Source: Pseudomonadota bacterium
Lineage (GTDB): Bacteria; Pseudomonadota; Gammaproteobacteria; Steroidobacterales; Steroidobacteraceae
Length of the DNA: 62,634 bases
Reading direction: 5' to 3'
Assembly: GCA_016703895.1 (NCBI GenBank)
Contig: JADJBE010000012.1
Location: 1-62,634, forward strand
Position 1 is the stretch's first letter; each line of letters begins with the position of its first letter. Under the pieces are notes generated by a model. That model made no database searches, was not told the DNA's origin, and saw nothing but the letters and a program-made list of their open reading frames with translations. Of this stretch, positions 45,746 to 54,975 are shown piece after piece. The position numbers and the translations under genes were made by a program.

Positions 45746-46708
45746 CTAACTCGCGACTGCGGTCAATTTGCCCCGCGCCACAGCCCCAAAGTCCTTCTCA
45801 ACCGCTAACAAGGCGCGGTTGCGGCCCTGTGCCTTGGCACGCTCGAGTGCCGCTTGCGCTGCTCGGACCAGCGACTCTGGTTTGTCATCCCTGCCCGCGA
45901 CCCGCACGGCGACGCCGACACTCACGGTCACAAAGCGATGGATACTGCGCGGATGGTGCAACTGCTGACTATGTATGCGCTGCGCCACACTGCGCGCATG
46001 TTCGAGTGCATGGTCCGAATCCATGTTCGACAGAAGCACCGCGAACCCCCCGCCGTCCCAACGCGCGACCAGATCACTGCCGCGACGGAACGCGGTCGTC
46101 AGCACGCGCGCGATGCGCTTCAGACAAGCGTCGCCGCCGGTGCGCTCGAATGTCTCGTTGTAACAAGACATCTGATCGATGTCGACTAACAGCAGCGCCA
46201 GCTCGCGCGACTCGCGCTGCGCGAGTGCGAAATCCCGCTGCAGTATGTCGTCGAAATAGGCGTGACTACGCAGGCCAGTGACGCGGTCTTCGCGCACCCA
46301 GCCAGGGACGCCGCGAATACCACTATCCGAGGTTCGCTGCAACGCGCTGACGTCGTGGTGATAGCCGATGAAGTGCGTCACCGCGCCATCAGCATCGCGC
46401 AAGGGCTGCAACGACAAATCGTTCAAAAACACCGTGCCATCGGCGCGCGTGTTGCGCAAGGTGACTCGACACGGGACGCCACGCTCGATGGCATCGCGGA
46501 TGATCTGCCGGCCAGGCTGCTCCCGGTCCTCTGCCTGCAGCAGGCGCGGATTCCGTCCCAGCAGCGCAGCGCAGTCGTAGCCCGTCAGCCGCACATATGC
46601 AGCATTCACATAGACCAGCGCCTGCTCACCGCCAGCCTCGCAAATCGTGATCCCCTCCGGCGCCGCGTCGAGAATACTGCGCAGAAAATCGCTGGACCAG
46701 TCGTTCAT
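45746..46708 (-). CDS. PAS-degenerate GGDEF protein
   Basis: A 320-residue cytoplasmic protein with an N-terminal PAS domain (FLRSILDAAPEGITICEAGGEQALVYVNAAYVRLTGYD...GRNPRLLQ, with a following PAC segment GYHHDVSALQ). The GGDEF domain has its active motif degraded to WDGGGFAVLL. The RGSD inhibitory site lies five residues upstream and is intact. It cannot be a normal diguanylate cyclase but could bind c-di-GMP. Its ATG overlaps the nagZ stop by four bases. No membrane segment is seen. Confidence 0.85.
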   Translation of the reverse strand: MNDWSSDFLRSILDAAPEGITICEAGGEQALVYVNAAYVRLTGYDCAALLGRNPRLLQAEDREQPGRQIIRDAIERGVPCRVTLRNTRADGTVFLNDLSLQPLRDADGAVTHFIGYHHDVSALQRTSDSGIRGVPGWVREDRVTGLRSHAYFDDILQRDFALAQRESRELALLLVDIDQMSCYNETFERTGGDACLKRIARVLTTAFRRGSDLVARWDGGGFAVLLSNMDSDHALEHARSVAQRIHSQQLHHPRSIHRFVTVSVGVAVRVAGRDDKPESLVRAAQAALERAKAQGRNRALLAVEKDFGAVARGKLTAVAS

Positions 46709-47757
46709 GCGGACCCCGCATCGAGTCTGAGTGGAGGTGGAGTGGTACAGCGATCAAGTGCGGCACGACATCGACGCCAGTCAGCCGAGGCGTAGAGGGT
46801 ATGCGAATCTTGCTTACCGTGACCCTTCATGCGAACCCGCCGCAGCTGTGCCGCGGGGTCGGGCTCGGCGTGCAGCCGATCGAGCAACTGAGCCACGGCG
46901 GCACGATCATTACACACAGGCAAGACATCACAGCCGGCCGCCAAAGCGCGGCTGGCACGCACGACGATGTCGCCAACGACCGCTGCGCCTTGCATCGATA
47001 GATCGTCCGAAAACACCAGGCCCTTGAATCCCAGGTCGCGACGCAGAACATCCTGCACCCAATAGGCCGAAAAACCGGCCGGTGCGGCGTCGATCTCGGG
47101 AAACAGCACGTGCGCCATCATGACACCGGGCAGACCGTTGGCGATCAGGCGCCGATAGGGCTGCAAGTCGTTAGTGAGATCAGCCAGCGAGCGCCGGTCT
47201 ACCGGCAGGCTCAGATGCGAATCCGCGACCACAGCACCGTGGCCGGGAAAATGTTTGGCCGTTGCCATCATGCCCGCGTCGCGCATGCCGTGCATGTAAG
47301 CAACCGCGAGTTCGCCGACGGCAGCAGCACGGGCATGCAAAGCCCGATCACCAATTGCCTTGTTGACGCCGTAGTCGAGATCGACCACCGGCGCGAACGA
47401 CAAATCAACGCCACAGGCACGCAGTTCCGCGGCCATCAACCACCCCAACTCGCGCGCGAGTTGCAATCCAGACTCGCGATCCGCGTCGAACTCATGGCCG
47501 ATGCGACGCATCGCAGGCAACAAGGAAAACCCATTGCGAAAACGTTGCACTCGCCCGCCCTCGTGATCGACGGCGATTGCCAACGGTGGTGTCCGCGCGG
47601 CATGGATAGCCTGCACAAGCCGTGCGAGCTGCTCAGGATCGATGTAGTTGCGGGTGAACAGAATGACCGAGCCGACGAGCGGATGCTGCAGCATCTCCCG
47701 CTCTTCGGGGGCGAGCTCCGTTCCCTGGAGATCGATCATTAAGGGACCCAGCGTCAT
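46705..47757 (-). CDS. nagZ: Beta-N-acetylglucosaminidase NagZ (peptidoglycan recycling)
   Basis: NagZ removes GlcNAc from anhydro-muropeptides in the cytoplasm, part of cell-wall recycling and AmpC signalling. The 350-residue GH3 protein has GSVILFTRNYIDPEQL, the substrate-binding Arg/Lys segment VDHEGGRVQRFR and the catalytic-loop KHFPGHGAVVADSHL. The nucleophile Asp is in VFSDDLSMQGA. No signal peptide is present, as expected. It is followed by a PAS-GGDEF protein that it overlaps by four bases. Confidence 0.94.
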   Translation of the reverse strand: MTLGPLMIDLQGTELAPEEREMLQHPLVGSVILFTRNYIDPEQLARLVQAIHAARTPPLAIAVDHEGGRVQRFRNGFSLLPAMRRIGHEFDADRESGLQLARELGWLMAAELRACGVDLSFAPVVDLDYGVNKAIGDRALHARAAAVGELAVAYMHGMRDAGMMATAKHFPGHGAVVADSHLSLPVDRRSLADLTNDLQPYRRLIANGLPGVMMAHVLFPEIDAAPAGFSAYWVQDVLRRDLGFKGLVFSDDLSMQGAAVVGDIVVRASRALAAGCDVLPVCNDRAAVAQLLDRLHAEPDPAAQLRRVRMKGHGKQDSHTLYASADWRRCRAALDRCTTPPPLRLDAGSA

Positions 47758-47867
47758 GCTCGATAAAGCCCGGCAGTAGGTTGATAATCAGGTTTGTGAC
47801 CTGGACTATTGTCGCCAAGAAATTGGCACATATGGAAAATCCAGCGCCGATATGTGACGTATTTCCG

Positions 47868-49193
47868 TCATTTCTGCCGCTCCAGCAACGCAATCGACTC
47901 TGCGTGCGTGGTATGCGGGAACATATCGACCACGCCGGCCGCCGCCAGCCGATAGCCGCGCGGCCCACACAAAGCACCCACATCCCGCGCCAGCGACCCA
48001 GTGTGGCAGGACACGTAAACGATCCGCTCTGGCGCCAGTCGCGCCAGCGTGTCGACCATTGCCTCGGCACCTACTCGCGGCGGGTCCAGCAACACGTGTG
48101 TGTAGCTACCTGTTAGCCAAGGCACGCGCGGGTCCGGGGGCTGCGATAAATCAGCCACATGGAACTGCGCATTGCTGATGCCGTTGCGAGCTGCGTTGGC
48201 TCGAGCACGTTCGATCAGGCCAGTGTCGCCCTCCACTCCGACGACCTCGCCCGCATGCCGTGCAAGCGGCAACGTGAAGTTGCCCAGACCGCAATACAGA
48301 TCGAGCACCCGCGAGTTGGCGTCGAGTTGCAGCAGTTCCACGGCGCGACTGGTTAGGCGCCGATTGATAGCGCCATTGATCTGGACGAAATCGGATGGCA
48401 AAAAATCAAGCAACAAGTCGAATTCCGGCAGTTCGTATTGCAACTGGACGGGTGCATCATTGAGCGGCCGAATGGTGTCCGGCCCACGTGGCTGCAGAAA
48501 GAAACGCACACCGTGCTGCTGCTCGAACGCGGATAGTTTTTCCAGGTCGGTAGCGACCAGCGTCTCAAGGTGCCGCACGACAATTCCGACATCCCGATCC
48601 GACACGGCCACTTCGAGCTGCGGAATCAACTCGCGACCTTCGAGCGAGGTCAACAGCGCCGCAAGCGGCTCGATCATCTCACCGAGCGGCGGTGCCAGCA
48701 CCTCACAATGACGGATATCTGCCACATAGGGCGCACCACGCTCGCGGAAACCGACCAATGAGCGACCCTTCTTGCGCACGTACCGTGCGCTCAGGCGCGC
48801 GCGCCGCCGGTAACTCCATACCGGTCCTTCGATCGGCTCGAACCACTCCCGCGGCTCGACGCCACCCAGCCGGAACAGGCTCTCGCGTAGCTCGCGCTGC
48901 TTGACCACAAGTTGCTCCTTGGGATCGAGATGCTGAAGCGCGCAGCCACCGCAGACGCCGAAATGCGCGCAACGCGGCTCGACGCGCTCAGGCACTGGCT
49001 CTAACACCGCCTCCAGTACGCCGTCATCGTGTTGGCGGCGCTTGCGGACACGGCGAAACCGCACACGCTCGCCCGGCAGCGCACCCGGCACGAAGCACGC
49101 CTTGCCCTCTTTCACGACACCCTCGGCGTCGTGCGTCAGCGCGGCTACAACGCCTTCTTCCGGCTCCGCCGCTTGAATCCGTGATCGACTCAC
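47868..49193 (-). CDS. rlmD: 23S rRNA (uracil-1939-C5)-methyltransferase RlmD
   Basis: RlmD methylates U1939 of 23S rRNA using SAM. The 441-residue protein begins with a TRAM domain, followed by the four-Cys iron-sulfur region (CAHFGVCGGCALQHL). The SAM fold (VLDLYCGLGNFTLPLARHAGEVVGVEG) and LLDPPRVGAEAM follow, and the catalytic Cys is in IVYVSCHTGSL. It overlaps the exonuclease gene by four bases, in the same direction. Confidence 0.94.
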   Translation of the reverse strand: MSRSRIQAAEPEEGVVAALTHDAEGVVKEGKACFVPGALPGERVRFRRVRKRRQHDDGVLEAVLEPVPERVEPRCAHFGVCGGCALQHLDPKEQLVVKQRELRESLFRLGGVEPREWFEPIEGPVWSYRRRARLSARYVRKKGRSLVGFRERGAPYVADIRHCEVLAPPLGEMIEPLAALLTSLEGRELIPQLEVAVSDRDVGIVVRHLETLVATDLEKLSAFEQQHGVRFFLQPRGPDTIRPLNDAPVQLQYELPEFDLLLDFLPSDFVQINGAINRRLTSRAVELLQLDANSRVLDLYCGLGNFTLPLARHAGEVVGVEGDTGLIERARANAARNGISNAQFHVADLSQPPDPRVPWLTGSYTHVLLDPPRVGAEAMVDTLARLAPERIVYVSCHTGSLARDVGALCGPRGYRLAAAGVVDMFPHTTHAESIALLERQK

Positions 49194-49981
49194 GAGGGTG
49201 GCGCCTCGGCCTGCTCAGGCCATGCGGCGAGGAACTCCTGCAAGTGCGGCTCGCCGGACGCACTCAGGTAGCTGCGGACACGGGCGAGCTCGCTCGTGAG
49301 CTCGGTCGCAGTCAACTGACCGCGCATCAGCTGAAAACGCAGGAAAACAAGGTACGTATTGAGTACGTCTGTCTCGCAATACCGACGAATCCGTGTCAGA
49401 TCGCCCGCCAACCAGGTATCCCAGACCTGCGAGCCGTCGAAGCCGAGTTTGCCGGGAAAGCCGAGCAGCAGCGCCGTGTCGGAGAGCCCGGCACGGGCAC
49501 GGTTCTGAAAGCCCGCCAGGACGTCCATCAGATCGATGTGCCGCCAATGGAACCGACTCAGGTAGTTGTTATATCGAAAGCTCGCGTCCTCGGCACCAGT
49601 CTCCCAGTAACGCGGCGCCGGAACTGACCAACGCAATCCACGATAGTGCAACACTGGCAGATCGAATCCGCCGCCGTTCCAGGAAACCAGCTCGGGCGAG
49701 AATTTATCCAGGCCGTCAAAGAATCGTTCGACGATTTCACGCTCACTGGCACTCTCCTCGCCGAGACTCCACACGCGAAACCCCTCGCGTGAGCGAAACG
49801 CGCACGAGATCGCCACGATCCGATGTTGCAGCAACGGCAAAAAATCGCTGCCGCTCTTCTGTTGGGCATGGGACTGCATGGCGCGCGCGACTGCCGCATC
49901 GGACAAGCCGTCAAGACCGTATAACTGCCGACCGAACTCCACGTCCGGGATCGTCTCGATATCAAATACCAACGTGTTCAT
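49190..49981 (-). CDS. Predicted 3'-5' exonuclease (PolB-like)
   Basis: A 263-residue DnaQ-fold exonuclease of the PolB-like type (PF10108 family). The three exonuclease motifs are visible: VFDIETIPD near the N-terminus, SWNGGGFDLPVL, and YCETDVLNTYLVFLRF near the end. No polymerase domain follows. The family often lies beside rumA/rlmD or acpS; the biological substrate (RNA or DNA) is not established. Four-base overlaps with both neighbours suggest a single operon. Confidence 0.85.
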   Translation of the reverse strand: MNTLVFDIETIPDVEFGRQLYGLDGLSDAAVARAMQSHAQQKSGSDFLPLLQHRIVAISCAFRSREGFRVWSLGEESASEREIVERFFDGLDKFSPELVSWNGGGFDLPVLHYRGLRWSVPAPRYWETGAEDASFRYNNYLSRFHWRHIDLMDVLAGFQNRARAGLSDTALLLGFPGKLGFDGSQVWDTWLAGDLTRIRRYCETDVLNTYLVFLRFQLMRGQLTATELTSELARVRSYLSASGEPHLQEFLAAWPEQAEAPPS

Positions 49982-50415
49982 TTTTTCACCACGGACTTCT
50001 GCTTGACGACTGCGGGTCTGCGCGCGCGGCTTGGCGGGGCGGCCTCGAGAACAGCCACCGCCACAATCAGCCCGGCCTCATCAGTTAGCGTGACATGACC
50101 CGCGCCAATGCCTAGTTGCCGACGCATGCGCTCGCCACGAGCCGAATACACGACTTCCGGTTTACCCCACTTATTCTGCACGACGCCCACGTCCCGTATC
50201 CAGATCCCGTGAGCAAACCCGGTGCCCATCGCTTTGACGATGGCTTCTTTGGCAGCAAATCTCATCGCGAGAAAGCGCTGCGGGCGTTGCGTCAGTGCAA
50301 GCTGCGTAGCTTCCTCAGGCATCAACAACCGCTCGACGAAGCGCGCGCCGAACCGTGCATGCACCCGCTGGACGCGCTCAGCTTGGAGTACGTCGACACC
50401 AATGCCAAAGATCAA
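49978..50415 (-). CDS. acpS: Holo-[acyl-carrier-protein] synthase
   Basis: AcpS transfers phosphopantetheine from CoA to acyl carrier protein. The signature IFGIGVDVLQAERV at the very N-terminus and RFAAKEAIVKAMGTGF place the Mg/CoA-binding residues (Asp and Glu). I take the TTG at 50415, which forms a TTGA overlap with the pdxJ stop and gives the family's usual LIFGIGVD start, rather than the upstream ATG at 50466 inside pdxJ. A basic C-terminal tail (RRPAVVKQKSVVKK) exceeds the usual length. Confidence 0.92.
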   Translation of the reverse strand: MIFGIGVDVLQAERVQRVHARFGARFVERLLMPEEATQLALTQRPQRFLAMRFAAKEAIVKAMGTGFAHGIWIRDVGVVQNKWGKPEVVYSARGERMRRQLGIGAGHVTLTDEAGLIVAVAVLEAAPPSRARRPAVVKQKSVVKK

Positions 50416-51143
50416 TGCCGCGCCGCCTGCATGCGTGATCGCATCGCGGCCACCGCTGGTTGCCAACCGCAGAAAATGGCTTCCGCGACGATCGAATGGC
50501 CAATATTGAGTTCGACGATCTCGGGGATCGCGGCGACCAACATCACGTTCTCGAGCGTCAAGCCATGACCGGCGTGCACTTCCAGACCCAGACTGTGCGC
50601 GAGCGTCGCAGCGGCCTGCAGGCGCGCAAGCTCCAACGCTCTCGCGTCACCCGCGCACTCGGCATAACGACCGGTGTGAAACTCGACTACGGCTGCCCCA
50701 GCGGCGGCGGCGGCACGTGTTTGCGCAGCGTCGGGATCGATGAAGAGCGCGACCCGAATGCGGGCGCCCGCGAGACGCGCGCAGGCACGTTCGACGCGCT
50801 TCAGGTCAGCTGCGATTTCGAGCCCACCTTCGGTGGTGATCTCGGCGCGTCGCTCGGGGACCAAACAACAGTCCTGTGGTTGGACATCGATGGCGATCGC
50901 CAGCATCTCCTCGGTAAGCGCCAGCTCGAGGTTCATGCGCGTTCGCAACAGTGGTCGCAATCGGCGCACGTCCTCGTCTTGAATATGTCGCCGATCCTCC
51001 CGCAGATGCAGCGTGATATTGTCGGCACCCGCCTGCTCGGCTAACAGCGCTGCCCGGATTGGATCTGGATAGGTAGCACGGCGCGCCTGCCGGACGGTGG
51101 CCACATGATCTATATTGACACCCAGTGCGATTGGCCTGCTCAA
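50412..51143 (-). CDS. pdxJ: Pyridoxine 5'-phosphate synthase
   Basis: PdxJ condenses 1-deoxyxylulose-5-phosphate with aminoacetone phosphate in the last ring-forming step of vitamin B6 synthesis. The 243-residue TIM-barrel protein starts LGVNIDHVATVRQARRATYPDPIRAALLAEQAGADNITLHLREDRRHIQDEDV. Typical His and Arg residues are present, and the loop EVHAGHGLTLENV near the end is conserved. It sits between recO and acpS, the standard order. Confidence 0.96.
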   Translation of the reverse strand: MSRPIALGVNIDHVATVRQARRATYPDPIRAALLAEQAGADNITLHLREDRRHIQDEDVRRLRPLLRTRMNLELALTEEMLAIAIDVQPQDCCLVPERRAEITTEGGLEIAADLKRVERACARLAGARIRVALFIDPDAAQTRAAAAAGAAVVEFHTGRYAECAGDARALELARLQAAATLAHSLGLEVHAGHGLTLENVMLVAAIPEIVELNIGHSIVAEAIFCGWQPAVAAMRSRMQAARH

Positions 51144-51167
51144 CGCGTGCTCCCCTTGTCGTCTGCC

Positions 51168-51911
51168 CTAATTGTCCTGCCGCACGGCCTTCCCGGTGCG
51201 CGCCACCGACCGCGCTACCTCACGCGTTGTCAGTTGCCGACCGTCGAGGCAATGGTCGAGCGCCTGGCGCAACAAGCGCCGCGCGTCATCCAACTGTGCC
51301 GCGTCAGCGAATGATTCCGCCGCTAACGCGCACAGGCTCGAGCCGCTGTAGGCGCCGCGCGTCGTCGCCTCCACCGCCATGAAGCCCCGGTCGATCGCGA
51401 ACAGATAATGCCGCGCAGGATCGACATCGAGCTCCAAGCCATATCCTAATGCACCGAGCAGTCGCTTTTCGAATATCCGGAGCACCGGCTCAAGCGGCTG
51501 GCCCAAACGAAGCCGCGCCAGCGTCGCGGCATAGTCAGCAAACAACTGCGGTTGCGGATCGTGCCGCGTGGTCAAACGAATCACCAGCTCATTCAGATAG
51601 AACGCGGACATGAGACTCGCGGCTGGCAAGTCCGACACCTCGCCCGACGACTCCGCAGCCGTGAGCTGGGCGGCCTCGCCACTGCCCCGCCAGGACACTA
51701 GCAAGGGCCGAAACGGCATAAGAACCGGCGCCAGTTTGGATTTGGGACCCCGCGCGCCCCGCGCGAACAAGGTTAATCGACCCTGCTGCTCGGTGAGTAC
51801 GTCCAGTATCCGACTCGTGTCCCGGTAGGGACGATGATGCAGCACAAACGCCGGCTCGAGCTCGTACCGACGCCGGCCGCTAGCGGCTGGCTGACTCTCA
51901 TTCGAGTCCAA
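51168..51911 (-). CDS. recO: DNA repair protein RecO
   Basis: RecO loads RecA onto SSB-coated DNA in the RecFOR pathway. The protein (about 247 residues from the TTG at 51911, which overlaps the era stop region) has an OB-fold start EPAFVLHHRPYRDTSRILDVLTEQQGRLTLFARGAR and a helical C-terminal part (LFADYAATLARLRLGQPLEPVLRIFEKRLLGALGYGLELD). No zinc Cys set is present, as in other gammaproteobacterial RecO proteins. Start by context: the longer in-frame ATG lies deep in era. Confidence 0.88.
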   Translation of the reverse strand: MDSNESQPAASGRRRYELEPAFVLHHRPYRDTSRILDVLTEQQGRLTLFARGARGPKSKLAPVLMPFRPLLVSWRGSGEAAQLTAAESSGEVSDLPAASLMSAFYLNELVIRLTTRHDPQPQLFADYAATLARLRLGQPLEPVLRIFEKRLLGALGYGLELDVDPARHYLFAIDRGFMAVEATTRGAYSGSSLCALAAESFADAAQLDDARRLLRQALDHCLDGRQLTTREVARSVARTGKAVRQDN

Positions 51912-52782
51912 GCGAGCGCAGAGCCTCCACATTGTCCGCCCAGTCGTCGCGCACCTTGACCCACAGCTGCAGATGCAGGCGCTTGCCAAGACGGCTATTG
52001 AGCTCCATGCGCGCCACTCGTCCGATTCGCTTGAGCCGTTCGCCGCGCGCACCGATCACGATCGGCTTCTGACCTGCGCGATCGACCCAGATCGTGGCAT
52101 CCACGACTAACTGCCCGTCCTCTTCCGCCAGCCGCTCGATCTGCACAGCAATCCCGTAGGGCAGCTCTTGCACGAGCTCAAGGGTCAGCTTTTCGCGTAT
52201 GGTCTCGGCAATCTGAAACTCGACCGTGCGGTCGGTACGTTGCTCAGGCGGGAACAACTGCTCGGACTCCGGCAAGCGCGCGGCGATCAGCCCTACCAAC
52301 CGTTCGACGTTGTCACCCTTCAACGCGGACATGGGCAAGATGTCGGTGAAATCATGCCGCCCAGCCAGCTCGGCGATGTAGGGCAGCAGCAGATCGCGCT
52401 GCTTCATGCGGTCGATCTTGTTGACGACGGCCAGCGCCGGTAAGCCACTGGCCTTGACCCGCTCGAGCGCCATTGCATCCTCGGCTGTGAACCTGGTTGT
52501 CTCGACCACATACACCAGCACGTCCGCGTCTGCGAGCGCCGAAGCAGCAGTCCGATTCATCGCACGGTTGAGCGCGCGTTTAGCGCCAAGATGCAAGCCT
52601 GGCGTGTCGACAAACGCGATCTGGTAGTCCGGACCATTGCGCAAGCCGAGCACTCGATGACGAGTAGTCTGCGGTCGCGGCGTCACGATCGACAGTTTCT
52701 CACCCACCAGCGCATTCAGTAGCGTCGACTTGCCAACGTTTGGGCGCCCCACCAGCGCTGCGAACCCCGCGCGATAGCTCAT
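51898..52782 (-). CDS. era: GTPase Era
   Basis: Era is an essential GTPase that assists 30S ribosome assembly. It has the G1 motif GRPNVGKSTLLN, G2/G3 (TTRHRVLG, VDTPGLHLG), the NKID G4 motif in VVNKIDRM and a C-terminal KH domain (VIGARGERLKRIGRVARMEL). It is 294 residues long, as usual. It overlaps the rnc stop by four bases and recO by 14. Confidence 0.95.
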   Translation of the reverse strand: MSYRAGFAALVGRPNVGKSTLLNALVGEKLSIVTPRPQTTRHRVLGLRNGPDYQIAFVDTPGLHLGAKRALNRAMNRTAASALADADVLVYVVETTRFTAEDAMALERVKASGLPALAVVNKIDRMKQRDLLLPYIAELAGRHDFTDILPMSALKGDNVERLVGLIAARLPESEQLFPPEQRTDRTVEFQIAETIREKLTLELVQELPYGIAVQIERLAEEDGQLVVDATIWVDRAGQKPIVIGARGERLKRIGRVARMELNSRLGKRLHLQLWVKVRDDWADNVEALRSLGLE

Positions 52783-53464
52783 GCCTTGACACCCAGTGCC
52801 GCCAACGCGGCCTCGGCAGCCACTTGTTCAGCGCGCCGGCGGCTGGAACCGCTGCCGTGACTGGTCAAGTCAAGACTCGCCACTCGGCAATTGACATAGA
52901 AAGTCTGCTCATGCGGTTCCCCTTCGGCTCTATCGAGCGCGTAGTCAGGTGGCGGCTGGCCCCGACCCTGCAAGTATTCCTGCAAACGCGTCTTCGCGTC
53001 TTTTAATTTTGCCGCGTCGGGCAACGCGACGATACGTTCGAGCAACAGCGGCTCAAGGCGCGTCGCGCGGCCTCGAGGCCAGCGTCGAGAAAAAAAGCGC
53101 CACAGAGCGCCTCCAGCGCGTCAGCAAGAATAGACTGACGACGAAAACCGCCACTTTTGAGCTCCCCCGAGCCGAGCCGCAAGCGATCCCCGATTGCCAG
53201 CAATGCGGCGATCTCAGCCAGCGGCTCTTCACTGACGACACGTGCGCGCAGCCGCGACAGATCGCCCTCGTCGGCTGACTCATAGCGCTCGTAGAGCATC
53301 TGGCTGGCGAGCAGATTGAGCACCGCGTCGCCGAGGAACTCGAGGCGTTCGTAATTCTGGTTTGAGGCGCTGCGATGGGTCAACGCCAGTTCGAACAGCT
53401 GCGGATCACGCGGTGAGTATTCGAACCGCTCCGCCAGCCACGCAATGAGCGATGCCTCGCTCAC
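52779..53464 (-). CDS. rnc: Ribonuclease III (one frameshift)
   Basis: RNase III cleaves double-stranded RNA in rRNA and mRNA processing. The signature ERLEFLGDAVLNLLAS and the downstream acidic residues (RQSILADALEALCGAFFLDAG) define the catalytic domain. A double-stranded-RNA-binding domain (LQEYLQGRGQPPPDYAL...EQVAAEAALAALG) ends the protein. The frame changes near 53058, where one C is probably missing (RRAL/EPLLLERIVAL). I take GTG at 53464 as the start, 20 bases after the DUF4845 stop; upstream codons overlap that gene. Confidence 0.9.
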
Positions 53465-53483
53465 TAAGCGTCGCGCGAGCGGC

Positions 53484-53867
53484 TCATGGCATGCTGTCGC
53501 CGCCGCTAGTCGTCGCGCGCTTTTGGAATACAACAAGTAACTGCACGTTAGCCACGAGCGGCACGACCTGCTCGTAATCCGTGGCGAGATCCCAACCGCT
53601 GCCCGCCTTGCGGACCTGGATCTCGGTGTCTTTGGGGTTGTTGATCATGTCGATATCGAAGCGCCGCGCCAGAGAATTGCGGATCAACGTGGCGTTGGCA
53701 CCCGTGTCGCCCCTGAACTCCTCTGCGGTCTGATCGAGCGCCTTCACCACTTTCATGTGATTCATGTAGAACGGCGCTAGTCTTAGACCTGCGTAAAGCA
53801 CGATGGCAAGCGGCGTGAGTAGCACGATCCAGCCGATCACGGTGATGCCTGCTTGACGATGACGCAT
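53484..53867 (-). CDS. DUF4845 membrane protein
   Basis: A 127-residue protein with one N-terminal membrane segment (GITVIGWIVLLTPLAIVLYAGLRLAPFYMNH) and a periplasmic part (VVKALDQTAEEFRG...RKAGSGWDLATDYEQVVPLVANVQLLVVF). This is the DUF4845 family, which lies between lepB and rnc in many gammaproteobacteria and resembles a pseudopilin-like single-helix protein. A good GGGAG site precedes the ATG at 53867. Function unassigned. Confidence 0.85.
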   Translation of the reverse strand: MRHRQAGITVIGWIVLLTPLAIVLYAGLRLAPFYMNHMKVVKALDQTAEEFRGDTGANATLIRNSLARRFDIDMINNPKDTEIQVRKAGSGWDLATDYEQVVPLVANVQLLVVFQKRATTSGGDSMP

Positions 53868-53889
53868 GTTTATCACTCCCAGCAATTCG

Positions 53890-54975
53890 TCAGTCGATCC
53901 GGGTACCGACGCGGCTCCAGTTGAACCACTTGGATCGTTTGACGTCAAAATTGAACCAGATTCTGGTCGCCTTACCAACCAGATTCGCCTCAGGCACGAA
54001 TCCCCAATAGCGACCATCCTCACTATTATCGCGGTTGTCACCGATCATCAGGTAGTGGCCGGCCGGCACTTCGAGCACTCGATCACCCGAATCTACCCCG
54101 TCATTCATGAGAGTCTCGTCACAGATCCAGCTATAAGGCTGATTTCGGTCGCAGCTCGGCACTCGTAAGGAGGCGAGCCCCTGCGCCGGCGTACGACACG
54201 CCAGAGTCTGATGACGATGCTCGCCCAGCTGCTCGACCGCAAGGCGCATGTTGGCATAGCAGCCATCATTATAACGACCAAGCTCTTCATAGCCGATCGC
54301 CTCACCATTGATGAACAATTGATCATTCTCGATGCGCACCGTATCGCCGGGCAGGCCAACCAGCCGCTTGATGTAGTTGATACGTGGATCTTTGGGCAGG
54401 CGAAACACGATTACATCGCCGCGCTCCGGTGCGCCGATCTCCACCACCTTGCGATTCACGACCGGCAGCCGCAACCCATAGGCAAACTTGTTCACGACGA
54501 TGAAATCGCCGTCCAGCAATGTCGGCATCATCGAGTCGGATGGGATCCGGAATGGCTCGAAGATAAAGGCTCGCGCTAACAACACGATCACCGCGACCGG
54601 AAAGAAACTTCGCGCATAGTCGATCGTGCCGGGCTCTGGAAAATCAGTGAGCTTGCGGCCGGCCGCCTCGGCCGCACGCGCGCGCCGATCCCGAAAGACC
54701 AATACATCGAGCGACCAGATCAAACCGGTCACAATGGCAATACTGAACAACACGAGGCTGAAGTCGAGCATTTCTGCCGACAAGAGCCGCATCACGACCG
54801 CGATGGCCAACACCGGCAGCGCGTAGTACAACAACGCCACCAGCGGCGGGTCCGGCGCATCGGCACTGCCGGCAGCGATCACCCGCTTGGGGCGAAACCA
54901 CCAGCTGTCGATCGCGCAGTAGATACCAACCGGTATCGCCAGCCAGCTCAAGACTTGCAGTAGCTGCGCAAACAT
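53890..54975 (-). CDS. lepB: Signal peptidase I
   Basis: LepB cleaves signal peptides from exported proteins. The 361-residue protein has several N-terminal membrane segments (starting MFAQLLQVLSWLAIPVGIY). The catalytic Ser is in FRIPSDSMMPTL, the general-base Lys in INYIKRLVGLPGDTV, and the C-terminal GDNRDNSEDGRYWGFVP motif is intact. It starts at 54975, overlapping the lepA stop by one base (TGATG), so lepA-lepB are coupled. Confidence 0.95.
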   Translation of the reverse strand: MFAQLLQVLSWLAIPVGIYCAIDSWWFRPKRVIAAGSADAPDPPLVALLYYALPVLAIAVVMRLLSAEMLDFSLVLFSIAIVTGLIWSLDVLVFRDRRARAAEAAGRKLTDFPEPGTIDYARSFFPVAVIVLLARAFIFEPFRIPSDSMMPTLLDGDFIVVNKFAYGLRLPVVNRKVVEIGAPERGDVIVFRLPKDPRINYIKRLVGLPGDTVRIENDQLFINGEAIGYEELGRYNDGCYANMRLAVEQLGEHRHQTLACRTPAQGLASLRVPSCDRNQPYSWICDETLMNDGVDSGDRVLEVPAGHYLMIGDNRDNSEDGRYWGFVPEANLVGKATRIWFNFDVKRSKWFNWSRVGTRID

